From Halopseudomonas salegens (lineage in GTDB: Bacteria; Pseudomonadota; Gammaproteobacteria; Pseudomonadales; Pseudomonadaceae): a stretch of DNA of 64,000 nt. Position numbers and translations under genes: made by a program. Positions 11,596-20,332 of the stretch are shown here, piece after piece. How positions within the stretch are numbered: position 1 is the first letter of the stretch; every line of letters starts with the position of its first letter. Under the pieces are notes generated by a model. The model had not been told where the DNA came from and searched no databases. It saw nothing but the letters and a program-made list of their open reading frames with translations. Location of the stretch: NCBI RefSeq assembly GCF_900105655.1, contig NZ_LT629787.1, forward strand, positions 744,001-808,000. Reading direction: 5' to 3'.

Positions 11596-13335
11596 TTACA
11601 GCAGCATCGAGCGAATGTCTGCCAGCAATTCACCCAATCTGCGGGTGAACTGGGCGGCCGCTGCGCCATTGATCGCACGATGATCGTAGGACAGTGACAG
11701 CGGCAACATCAGCCGTGGCTGGAAACTGTCGCCATCCCATACCGGCTGCATGCTTGCCTTGGAGACGCCAAGAATCGCCACCTCGGGGCTGTTCACAATG
11801 GGGGTGAAGTAGGTGCCGCCAATATGCCCCAGGCTGGAGATGGTAAAGCAGGCGCCCTGCATATCCTTGCTGCCGAGTTTCTTGTTGCGTGCCTTGTCGG
11901 CCAGTTCGGCAGCTTCCCCGGCCAGATCCAGCAGGCTCTTGCGATCGACATCGCGAATCACCGGTACCAGCAGGCCATCCGGCGTGTCCACGGCAAAGCC
12001 CAGGTGCACGTATTTTTTCTGGATCAGCGCCTTGCCGTCCGGGCTCAAGGAGGCATTGAAATCCGGCATTTCGCGCAGCAAATGAGCGCAGGCCTTGAGC
12101 AGGAAGGGCAGTAGCGTCAGTTTGACGCCGGCTTTCTCGGCAGCGGTTTTCTGCGCTTTGCGGAAGGCCTCCAGTTCGGTCATGTCGGCCAGATCAAACT
12201 GGGTCACATGGGGCACATTCAGCCAGCTGCGGTGCAGGTTGGCAGCGCCGACCTGTTGCATCCGTGTCAATGGTTTTTCCTCGGTTTCGCCAAAGCGACT
12301 GAAGTCGATTTCGGGTACTGGAGGTATTCCGCTCTTGGCTGGACCGGCCTGCTTGCGCTGCTGCATCACGGTTTTGACGTAGCCGTCGACATCTTCCTTG
12401 AGAATGCGCTCGCGCGGGCCGCTGGGTTTGACCTCGGGCAAGTCAACGCCGAGTTCCCGTGCCATTTTGCGCACCGCCGGGCCGGCATGCACCTTGGTGC
12501 CTTCGCGGCTTGGGCCACCAACCGGTGGTGGGGTGCTGTCGTCGCGGTCATCCGCGGACTTGTCTTTACTACTGTCACTGGATGCCTTGCGTTCCGGCTG
12601 GTCGTCTTTATTTTCCGCTGTCTCTGCCTGGTCGTCGTCCGAGGTGTCGCCGGTGTCTTCCCCTGCGTCATCAGCGTCATCCGCCCCGGCGCTGGTGCTT
12701 AACGTCAGCATGGCATCGCCGGTTTTGACTTCCTGCTCCAGCTTGAGATCAATGGATTTGACCACCCCGGCCTGTGGCGAGGGAATCTCCATACTGGCCT
12801 TGTCGGACTCGAGTACGATCACTGAGTCTTCGGCCTGGATTTCGTCGCCCTCCTTGACCAGGATTTCGATCACCCTGGCGCTGTCGCCACCGAGGTCGGG
12901 AATCTTGATCGCTTGTTCCTGTGTTTTTTCTTTGTCAGAAGTGCTTTTGGAAGCGCTTTGTTTTTTCGATTTCTCAGGCTTATTGTCGGCTTTCTGGTTT
13001 TTTTCTGCGTCTTTGTCCGTGTCCTGATCTTTGTTGTCTGACGAGGCTTGCTTGTCCTCGGTGTCATCCTCGTCTGCATCGCTCGCGCTGTCGTCCTTGT
13101 CGGCTTCTGCTTCCAGCTCGATCATGACATCACCCTCCTTGAGGGTGTCACCGATCTTGACCTTGATGCTTTTAACCACGCCAGCCTTGGGGCTGGGCAC
13201 CTCCATGCTGGCCTTGTCGGATTCCAGTACCAGCAGTGAATCTTCTGCGGCAATGCTGTCGCCTTGCTTGACCAGAATCTCGATGATTTCACCCTCACCG
13301 CCGCCGATGTCGGGTACTTTGATGGCTTCACTCAT
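11596..13335 (-). CDS. aceF: Pyruvate dehydrogenase E2, dihydrolipoyl acetyltransferase
   Basis: Core of the pyruvate dehydrogenase complex; transfers acetyl from lipoyl-lysine to CoA. The 579 residues have two lipoyl domains with lysines 41 and 179 (both in LESDKASME), a peripheral-subunit-binding domain near 280-320 (VHAGPAVRKMARELGVDLPEV), and a catalytic domain ending with SYDHRAINGAAAA, where the active-site pair is His and Asn as in Azotobacter E2. The linkers are unusual: residues 79-140 and about 220-275 are rich in Asp, Lys, Glu and Ser instead of the usual Ala/Pro. GAGGAG precedes the ATG. Eleven bases downstream of aceE, same operon. Confidence 0.95.
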   Translation of the reverse strand: MSEAIKVPDIGGGEGEIIEILVKQGDSIAAEDSLLVLESDKASMEVPSPKAGVVKSIKVKIGDTLKEGDVMIELEAEADKDDSASDADEDDTEDKQASSDNKDQDTDKDAEKNQKADNKPEKSKKQSASKSTSDKEKTQEQAIKIPDLGGDSARVIEILVKEGDEIQAEDSVIVLESDKASMEIPSPQAGVVKSIDLKLEQEVKTGDAMLTLSTSAGADDADDAGEDTGDTSDDDQAETAENKDDQPERKASSDSSKDKSADDRDDSTPPPVGGPSREGTKVHAGPAVRKMARELGVDLPEVKPSGPRERILKEDVDGYVKTVMQQRKQAGPAKSGIPPVPEIDFSRFGETEEKPLTRMQQVGAANLHRSWLNVPHVTQFDLADMTELEAFRKAQKTAAEKAGVKLTLLPFLLKACAHLLREMPDFNASLSPDGKALIQKKYVHLGFAVDTPDGLLVPVIRDVDRKSLLDLAGEAAELADKARNKKLGSKDMQGACFTISSLGHIGGTYFTPIVNSPEVAILGVSKASMQPVWDGDSFQPRLMLPLSLSYDHRAINGAAAAQFTRRLGELLADIRSMLL

Positions 13336-13346
13336 ACCGTCGCTCC

Positions 13347-16004
13347 TCAGCTGTCCAGTGGGTTGGGTTTATTGCTGTCCAGCTTGTACGCCTTGAGCGC
13401 ATCGGCCAGCACCTTGGGCTTGATGGTGCCATCCTCCACCAGCGCGCTGAGCGCAGCACAGACAATCCAGTAGCGATCCACTTCGAAGAAATGCCGCAGC
13501 TTGCTGCGCGAGTCACTGCGTCCGAAACCGTCGGTTCCCAATACCTTGTAGGTGGCCGGCACCCACTGGCGAATCTGGTCGGCATAGAGTTTCACATAGT
13601 CGGTGGCGGCAATGACCGGCCCTTTGGCCTTGGCCAGCTGGCTTTCCACATAGCTGTTCTTGCGTTTGCCGGTCGGGTGCAGGCGGTTCCAGCGCTCCAC
13701 CTCCAGGCCGTCACGCCGCAGCTCGTTGAAGCTGGTCACGCTCCAGATATCGGCAGTAATGCCGTGCTCTTCGGCCAGCAGCGTCGCTGCCTCGCGCACT
13801 TCGCGCAAAATAGTGCCGCTGCCCATCAGTTGCACATGGTTTGCTGCCGGCTTGCCGGCCTTGTCGAGCAGATACATGCCACGCATGATCTGTTCTTCCA
13901 GCCCTTTGGTTTTGGGCATGGCGGGTTGCTGGTAGGACTCGTTCATCACCGTCAGGTAATAGTAGACATTTTCCTGCTCTTCCATCATCCGCCGCGCGCC
14001 TTCGCGGATGATCACCGCCAGCTCGTAACCATAGGTCGGGTCATAGCTGCGGCAATTGGGGATGGTGCCGCCGAGGATGTGGCTGTGGCCGTCCTGGTGC
14101 TGCAGGCCTTCCCCGTTCAGGGTGGTGCGCCCGGCCGTGCCGCCAATCAGAAAGCCTTTGGCGCGGCTGTCACCGGCGGCCCAGGCGAGGTCACCAATGC
14201 GCTGGAAACCAAACATCGAGTAGAAGATATAGAAGGGCAGCATCGGCTGGTTATGCGTGCTGTAGGCGGTGCCCGCCGCAATCCAGCTGGACATGGCGCC
14301 GGCTTCGTTGATGCCTTCCTCAAGAATCTGGCCCTTCTTGTCCTCGCGGTAGAACATCACCTGGTCACGGTCGACCGGCTCATACAGCTGGCCCACCGAG
14401 GAGTAGATGCCCAGTTGGCGGAACATGCCTTCCATACCAAAGGTGCGTGCCTCATCCGGTACGATGGGCACGATGCGATGGCCCAGCTCCTTGTCCTTGA
14501 CCAGTTGCGAGATGATGCGCACAAAGGCCATGGTGGTGGAGATTTCACGGTCGCCGGAACCATCGAGAATCGCCTTGAGGGTATCCAGCGGCGGTACCGG
14601 CACCTTGACGCTTTCGGTGCGGCGCTGGGGCATATAGCCGCCCAGGGCTTCACGCCGTGAATGCAGATACTTGTATTCCGGGCTGTCCTTTTCCGGCTTG
14701 TAGAAGGGCAGCTTTTCCAGCTCGCTGTCCTTGATCGGAATGTCAAAGCGGTCACGGAATTTTTTCAGGCTGTCGATATCGACTTTTTTGGTGTTGTGCG
14801 CGGTGTTTTGCGCTTCACCGGCGCCAGTGCCATAGCCCTTGATGGTCTTGGCCAGAATGACCGTCGGCTGGCCTTCATGGTTGACTGCGGAATGGTAAGC
14901 GGCATAGACCTTGTAGGGGTCATGGCCGCCCCGGTTGAGCTTCCAGATCTGCTCGTCGGTCAGGTCCTTGACCATCTCTTTCAGTTCCGGCCGGGTGCCG
15001 AAGAAGTGCTTGCGAACGTAGTCGCCGCCCTTGGCCTTGTAGTTCTGATAGTCGCCATCGACAGCTTCTTCCATACGCTGTTGCAGCAGGCCATCATGGT
15101 CCTCGGCCAGCAGTGGATCCCACATGCGTCCCCAGATCACCTTGATCACGTTCCAGTCGGCACCGCGGAAGCTGCCTTCCAGTTCCTGGATGATCTTGCC
15201 GTTGCCGCGCACCGGGCCGTCCAGACGCTGCAGGTTGCAGTTGATGACGAAAATCAGGTTGTCGAGTTTTTCGCGGCCAGCCAATGAAATCGCGCCGAGG
15301 CTTTCCGGCTCATCGGTTTCACCGTCACCGACAAAGCACCATACTTTCTGTTTGCCGGGTTCGATCAGGCCGCGATGCTCCAGATACTTCATGAAACGCG
15401 CCTGATAGATGGCCTGGATCGGGCCCAGCCCCATGGATACGGTGGGGAACTGCCAGAACTCGGGCATCAACCAGGGGTGCGGGTAGGACGAAAGCCCGTT
15501 GCCATCGGTTTCCTGGCGGAAATTGTTCAATTGCTCTTCATCGATGCGTCCTTCCAGAAAGGCGCGGGCGTAGATGCCGGGCGATGCATGGCCCTGGAAA
15601 AACACCAGATCACCGCCATGTTCCTCGGTGGGCGCTTTGAAAAAATAGTTGAAGCCGATGTCGTACAGGGTGGCGCTGGAGGCGAAGGTGGAAATATGCC
15701 CACCCAGGTCGGGATCTTGCTGATTGGTGCGCATGACCATGGCCAGTGCATTCCAGCGCACCATGGAACGAATGCGCCGTTCCATGAACAGGTCCCCCGG
15801 CATGCGCGATTCCCTGGCAACCGGGATGGTGTTGCGATAGGGCGTCGTGATGGCATAGGGCAGGGGGGTGCCGCTGCGGCTGGCCAGTTCGCCCAGGCGG
15901 GTCATCAGGTAGTGGGCGCGTTCTTCACCTTCCTGTTCCAGTACTGACTCCAGTGAGTCGAGCCATTCCTGGGTTTCCTGCGGGTCGATATCGTCGTGCT
16001 TCAT
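13347..16004 (-). CDS. aceE: Pyruvate dehydrogenase E1 component (homodimeric type)
   Basis: Thiamine-diphosphate enzyme that decarboxylates pyruvate and acetylates the lipoyl groups of AceF. The 885 residues match the homodimeric E1 of gammaproteobacteria. The ThDP/Mg motif GDGETDEPESLGAI...NLIFVINCN is present, as is the substrate-site stretch around GHASPGIYARAFLEGR. The ATG at 16004 has GGAGAG spaced correctly. First gene of aceEF; the upstream region to glnE holds two PdhR-type palindromes that probably control this operon. Confidence 0.96.
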   Translation of the reverse strand: MKHDDIDPQETQEWLDSLESVLEQEGEERAHYLMTRLGELASRSGTPLPYAITTPYRNTIPVARESRMPGDLFMERRIRSMVRWNALAMVMRTNQQDPDLGGHISTFASSATLYDIGFNYFFKAPTEEHGGDLVFFQGHASPGIYARAFLEGRIDEEQLNNFRQETDGNGLSSYPHPWLMPEFWQFPTVSMGLGPIQAIYQARFMKYLEHRGLIEPGKQKVWCFVGDGETDEPESLGAISLAGREKLDNLIFVINCNLQRLDGPVRGNGKIIQELEGSFRGADWNVIKVIWGRMWDPLLAEDHDGLLQQRMEEAVDGDYQNYKAKGGDYVRKHFFGTRPELKEMVKDLTDEQIWKLNRGGHDPYKVYAAYHSAVNHEGQPTVILAKTIKGYGTGAGEAQNTAHNTKKVDIDSLKKFRDRFDIPIKDSELEKLPFYKPEKDSPEYKYLHSRREALGGYMPQRRTESVKVPVPPLDTLKAILDGSGDREISTTMAFVRIISQLVKDKELGHRIVPIVPDEARTFGMEGMFRQLGIYSSVGQLYEPVDRDQVMFYREDKKGQILEEGINEAGAMSSWIAAGTAYSTHNQPMLPFYIFYSMFGFQRIGDLAWAAGDSRAKGFLIGGTAGRTTLNGEGLQHQDGHSHILGGTIPNCRSYDPTYGYELAVIIREGARRMMEEQENVYYYLTVMNESYQQPAMPKTKGLEEQIMRGMYLLDKAGKPAANHVQLMGSGTILREVREAATLLAEEHGITADIWSVTSFNELRRDGLEVERWNRLHPTGKRKNSYVESQLAKAKGPVIAATDYVKLYADQIRQWVPATYKVLGTDGFGRSDSRSKLRHFFEVDRYWIVCAALSALVEDGTIKPKVLADALKAYKLDSNKPNPLDS

Positions 16005-16094
16005 TATTCTCTCCAGACCTTGTGGGCCTTGACTGATCCTTGGCGGGCTATGCGCAATGATCAGCAGGGTGGTTGTCGTGCGTAGTGTATTATT

Positions 16095-16164
16095 CTTGTA
16101 GTTTTACTACATAAAGAGCTTTTTATCCATGCTTTAAAGGGGCTTTATGTAGTTAAGCTACAAG
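16095..16164. promoter_or_regulatory. Paired PdhR/FadR-subfamily operator palindromes upstream of aceEF
   Basis: Site A, TGTAGT-TTT-ACTACA (16097-16111), has perfect six-base arms. Site B, TGTAGT-TAA-GCTACA (16148-16162), has one arm mismatch. Each fits the TNGTNNNACNA core of GntR regulators of the FadR subfamily, which includes PdhR (site B with one change). Centres are 51 bases apart, and 16095-16116 and 16143-16164 are also inverted copies of each other (20 of 22 bases). They lie between aceE and glnE, so control of aceEF by a pyruvate-sensing PdhR-like protein is likely. The regulator gene is not in this window. Confidence 0.65.
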
Positions 16165-16261
16165 TCGTTCTACCGGTCGATGTTTCCAAACGTCTCTTGG
16201 CGTGGCACTCTGCGTGAGCACAATAATTAACCGCTGACTGTGTTGTTAAACAGGATAGACC

Positions 16262-19204
16262 ATGCCGATGACGCCACCATTTCCGCTTCCAGATTCGCTG
16301 CAACCTCTGGTTGCCCATCATCGACAGCAATGGCTGCAAGCGGTTGAGCAGGCTGGTCTGGTTCCCCGATTGGCAGAACTGGATGAGCGTTTTGACCGGA
16401 GTCTTGATCAGGTACTGGCCGGTAGTGATTTCGTCGCCGAGCAGTTGCGCCGTGATCCTGAAATGGCCTGGCGCCTGGAAGCGGCTGAAGGGCTGCTATG
16501 GCGTCCTCTGCGCCAGGGCGAACTGAATGAACGTTTGTGTGCCGAGTTGGCCGAGGTGGCGACCGAAGATGACTTGCTCAAGGTCTTGCGCCGTTTCCGC
16601 AATCGGCATCAGGTGCGCCTGATCTGGCGCGACCTGACCCGGCAGGCAGCAACCATGGAGACTACCCGCGAGCTGTCTGATCTGGCGGACACCAGTATCG
16701 AACAAGCCTACCAGTGGCATTACCGGCAGGCTGCTGACAGCATCGGCATGCCGGTAGGAGAGGATACCGGCAGTCCTCAGCATATGGTCATTCTCGGTAT
16801 GGGCAAGCTGGGTGCCCAGGAACTCAACCTGTCATCGGATATTGACCTGATTTTTGCCTATCCCGAAGCCGGTGAGACACAAGGCGGACGTCGCAGTCTG
16901 TCGAATCAGGAATTCTTCATCCGTATTGGTCAGCGAGTGATCAAGGCACTGGATGCAGTGACGGTTGACGGCTTCGTCTTTCGCGTCGATATGCGCCTGC
17001 GCCCCTATGGTGATAGCGGAGCACTGGTTTTCAGCTTTGATGCACTGGAGCAGTACTACCAGAGCCAGGGGCGGGACTGGGAACGCTATGCGATGATCAA
17101 GGCGCGGGTAGTGGCCGGTGATCAGGCGGCAGGTGCGGAGTTGCAGGCCATGCTCAAACCCTTTGTCTACCGCCGCTACCTGGATTTTGCTGCGATTGAG
17201 GCGTTGCGCAGCCTGAAGCTGATGATCCAGCGCGAAGTCCAGCGCAAAGGGTTGCAGGACAACGTCAAGCTGGGTTCCGGTGGTATTCGCGAGATTGAGT
17301 TCATCGGTCAGGCTTTTCAGTTGATTCATGGCGGGCGTGATCGCAGTCTGCAACAACGCCCGATTCTCAGCGTGCTGGATATGCTGGCCAATAATGGCTA
17401 CCTGCCTGATGTGGCAGTTGATGAACTCAAGGGCGCCTATCTGTTTCTGCGCGATACCGAGCATGCATTGCAGGCCCTGGATGATCGACAAACACAGATG
17501 TTGCCGATTGATAGCCAGAGTCAGGCACGGGTAGGCTGGATCATGGGATTTGCCGGCTGGGCTGAATTCTATGCGGCCCTGGAGCAACAGCGCCTGCGTG
17601 TAGCCCACCACTTTGCCCATGTGATTGCCGATCCGGACGAAGAGGATGATGAGCCGACTCTGCCGTATGAACGTTGGCAGCCGCTGTGGGATGGCACCCT
17701 GGATGCCGAGCAGGCCACCGAGCAGTTGGCTGAAGCCGGCTTTGCCGATGCCCCAGCGGCCTGGAAGCTGGTCAATGACTTGCTGCATTCGGGTCGGGTC
17801 AAGGCCATGCAGCGTCTGGGTCGCGATCGACTGGACGTCTTCATGCCTCGCCTGCTGGCCATGGCGGGTGAGCATGAGCATCCTGATCTGGCTCTGGAAC
17901 GGGTGTTGCCACTGGTGGAGGCGGTAGCGCGGCGCTCAGCCTACCTGCTGTTGTTGACGGAAAACCCCGGCGCCCTGCGCGAACTCCTGGTGCTGTGCGC
18001 GGCCAGCCCATGGATTGCTGATCAGATTGCCCGCTTCCCGGTGGTACTGGATGAACTGCTCAATGCGGGCCGTCTGTATCGACCACCGGAGCCGCAGGAA
18101 CTGGCCGACGAGCTGCGCCAACAGCTACTGCGCATTCCCGAAGATGATCTTGAGCAGCAGATGGAAGCGTTGCGCTATTTCAAACGCGCCCACGTCTTGC
18201 GCGTAGCCGCCTCGGAAATTGCCGGTAGCCTGCCGTTGATGAAAGTCAGTGATTATCTGACCTGGATTGCCGAGGCGATTTTGCAGCAGGTGTTGCAACT
18301 GGCCTGGCGTGAAATGGTCCAGCGTCATGGCCGTCCGCAGCGGGTGGATGGCAGTCGCTGCGAGCTGGATTTCATTATTGTCGGTTACGGCAAGGTGGGC
18401 GGCATCGAGCTGGGACATGGTTCGGATCTGGATCTGGTGTTTATCCATGATGGTGATACCAGTGCGGAGACCGATGGCGAGCGGGCGATTGATGGCGGTC
18501 GCTTCTTTACCCGACTGGGCCAGCGCATCATCCATATCCTCAATGCCAACACCACCTCGGGTGCGCTGTATGAAGTCGACATGCGCCTGCGACCCTCGGG
18601 CGATTCCGGTTTGCTGGTCACGTCACTGCAGGCTTTTGCCCGTTATCAGCGTGAAGAAGCCTGGACCTGGGAGCATCAGGCGCTGGTCCGCGCGCGCGTA
18701 CTGAGTGGGTGCCCGCGTCTGGCGAAGGGGTTCGAGGCCCTCCGGGGAGAAGTGCTTGGTCGCGAGCGGGACGGCACGGCATTGGCGACAGAGGTACGGT
18801 CAATGCGTGAAAAAATGCGCGTCAATCTGGCTAACAAGAAAACCGATGGTGGTCGCGCAGCCAGCGCCTGGGACGCTGAACACAACTTTAGCCTCAAGCA
18901 TGATGCTGGAGGTATCGTCGACATTGAATTTATGGTGCAATATGCGGTTCTGGCCTGGTCGTGCAGGCACCCCGAATTACTGCGCTACACCGACAACATC
19001 AGAATTCTTGATGGGCTGCGGGACGCTGGCCTGATTGCCGCAAGCGATGTCCAGCAATTGCAGGAGGCTTACAAGGCCTACCGCGCAGCAGCCCACCGCC
19101 TGGCTTTGCAAAAGCAGCCGGGCTCAGTGAGTGGCGATCAACTACATGATTACCGCCAGGGGGTCATCCGCATCTGGCAGCAGATATTGCCCGATCGTTC
19201 CTGA
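16262..19204 (+). CDS. glnE: Bifunctional glutamine synthetase adenylyltransferase/deadenylase
   Basis: Adds AMP to and removes it from glutamine synthetase in response to PII, so it sets nitrogen assimilation. The 980 residues have two nucleotidyltransferase halves: the first with GMGKLGAQELNLSSDIDL near residue 178, the second with GYGKVGGIELGHGSDLDL near residue 709, with helical GlnD-PII-UTase-like regions after each. Length agrees with pseudomonad GlnE. The ATG lies about 250 bases from aceE, which is divergent. ilvE follows on the same strand after 81 bases. Confidence 0.95.
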   Translation: MPMTPPFPLPDSLQPLVAHHRQQWLQAVEQAGLVPRLAELDERFDRSLDQVLAGSDFVAEQLRRDPEMAWRLEAAEGLLWRPLRQGELNERLCAELAEVATEDDLLKVLRRFRNRHQVRLIWRDLTRQAATMETTRELSDLADTSIEQAYQWHYRQAADSIGMPVGEDTGSPQHMVILGMGKLGAQELNLSSDIDLIFAYPEAGETQGGRRSLSNQEFFIRIGQRVIKALDAVTVDGFVFRVDMRLRPYGDSGALVFSFDALEQYYQSQGRDWERYAMIKARVVAGDQAAGAELQAMLKPFVYRRYLDFAAIEALRSLKLMIQREVQRKGLQDNVKLGSGGIREIEFIGQAFQLIHGGRDRSLQQRPILSVLDMLANNGYLPDVAVDELKGAYLFLRDTEHALQALDDRQTQMLPIDSQSQARVGWIMGFAGWAEFYAALEQQRLRVAHHFAHVIADPDEEDDEPTLPYERWQPLWDGTLDAEQATEQLAEAGFADAPAAWKLVNDLLHSGRVKAMQRLGRDRLDVFMPRLLAMAGEHEHPDLALERVLPLVEAVARRSAYLLLLTENPGALRELLVLCAASPWIADQIARFPVVLDELLNAGRLYRPPEPQELADELRQQLLRIPEDDLEQQMEALRYFKRAHVLRVAASEIAGSLPLMKVSDYLTWIAEAILQQVLQLAWREMVQRHGRPQRVDGSRCELDFIIVGYGKVGGIELGHGSDLDLVFIHDGDTSAETDGERAIDGGRFFTRLGQRIIHILNANTTSGALYEVDMRLRPSGDSGLLVTSLQAFARYQREEAWTWEHQALVRARVLSGCPRLAKGFEALRGEVLGRERDGTALATEVRSMREKMRVNLANKKTDGGRAASAWDAEHNFSLKHDAGGIVDIEFMVQYAVLAWSCRHPELLRYTDNIRILDGLRDAGLIAASDVQQLQEAYKAYRAAAHRLALQKQPGSVSGDQLHDYRQGVIRIWQQILPDRS

Positions 19205-19285
19205 AGGACGCCGGGCAGCGGAGTCAGCACGGCACAGGCAAGAACACAACTAATTGATTAAAGACAATTGATGGAGCTGGCTGCT

Positions 19286-20209
19286 ATGTCGATGGCCGAT
19301 CGTGAAGGTGTTATCTGGTTTGATGGTGAAATGGTGCCCTGGCGCGAGGCCAATGTGCATGTGCTGACCCATACCCTGCATTACGGTATGGGCGTGTTTG
19401 AAGGTGTGCGTGCCTATGATACGCCGGATGGCACCGCCATCTTTCGCCTGGAGGCACATACTGACCGCCTGTTCGATTCTGCCAAGATCATGAATATGCA
19501 GATCCCGTTCAGCAAGGAAGAGTTGAATGCTGCCCAGTGTGCCGCAGTACGCGAGAACAACCTGAAAAGCGCCTACCTGCGTCCGATGGTGTTCTATGGA
19601 GCCGAAGGCATGGGCCTGCGCGCCACCGGACTGAAGACCCACGTGATCATCGCCGCCTGGGACTGGGGCGCCTACATGGGCAAGGAAGCGCTGGAGAATG
19701 GCATCAAGGTGCGCACCAGCTCCTTTACCCGTCATCATGTGAATATTTCCATGACCCGTGCCAAGGCCAACGGACATTACATCAACTCGATGCTGGCCCT
19801 GCAGGAAGCCATTTCTGCCGGTGCCGAAGAGGCGCTGCTGCTGGATCCGGAAGGCTATGTGGCGGAAGGCTCGGGCGAGAATATCTTCATCATCAAGAAC
19901 GGGGTGATCTATACCCCGGAAGTGACGGCCTGCCTGAATGGCATTACCCGCAACACCATCCTGACTCTGGCCAAAGAGCATGGGTTGGAGCTGGTCGAAA
20001 AACGCATCACCCGCGATGAAGTCTATATCGCCGATGAGGCTTTCTTCACCGGCACGGCTGCCGAAGTAACGCCGATTCAGGAACTGGATGGACGCAAGAT
20101 TGGCCCGGGTCATCGTGGCCCGATCACGGCCAAGCTGCAAAAATCCTACTTCGACCTGGTCAGCGGTCAGACTGCTGAACATGCCGAATGGCGAACGCTG
20201 GTAGGCTGA
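19286..20209 (+). CDS. ilvE: Branched-chain amino acid aminotransferase
   Basis: PLP enzyme for the last step of Leu, Ile and Val synthesis. The 307-residue protein begins MSMADREGVIWFDGE, as in P. aeruginosa IlvE. I took the ATG at 19286 because GGAG lies nine bases before it; TTG/ATG codons at 19268 and 19271 would add six residues. The class IV fold is visible through GMGVFEGVRAYDT, the lysine-bearing SMTRAKANGHYINSMLA, EGYVAEGSGENIF and ACLNGITRNTI. Confidence 0.95.
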   Translation: MSMADREGVIWFDGEMVPWREANVHVLTHTLHYGMGVFEGVRAYDTPDGTAIFRLEAHTDRLFDSAKIMNMQIPFSKEELNAAQCAAVRENNLKSAYLRPMVFYGAEGMGLRATGLKTHVIIAAWDWGAYMGKEALENGIKVRTSSFTRHHVNISMTRAKANGHYINSMLALQEAISAGAEEALLLDPEGYVAEGSGENIFIIKNGVIYTPEVTACLNGITRNTILTLAKEHGLELVEKRITRDEVYIADEAFFTGTAAEVTPIQELDGRKIGPGHRGPITAKLQKSYFDLVSGQTAEHAEWRTLVG

Positions 20210-20332
20210 AATCCGCTGAAGGCCAGAGGCTTGAGGCCGGAAGTTTGAGACTGGGCGCTGGAAGCTGGACTTCCGCGTTTGGCATCAGCCTTTCGGTTTC
20301 AGTCTTCAGTCTTCGGCCTTAAGCGGCTTTTT
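20210..20332. repeat. Intergenic imperfect inverted repeat before waaF
   Basis: CCGCTGAAGGCC (20213-20224) pairs with GGCCTTAAGCGG (20316-20327), 11 of 12 bases. The inner part is made of short degenerate gaag/cttgag and cttcagtcttc runs that also partly pair. A T-run follows the right arm just before the waaF ATG, so this could be a large terminator for ilvE or the leader of the waa operon. No ORF. Confidence 0.5.

Noticed and set aside
13491..14660. 389-residue frame opposite aceE
   Set aside because: Shadow of aceE, no recognisable domain or ribosome site.
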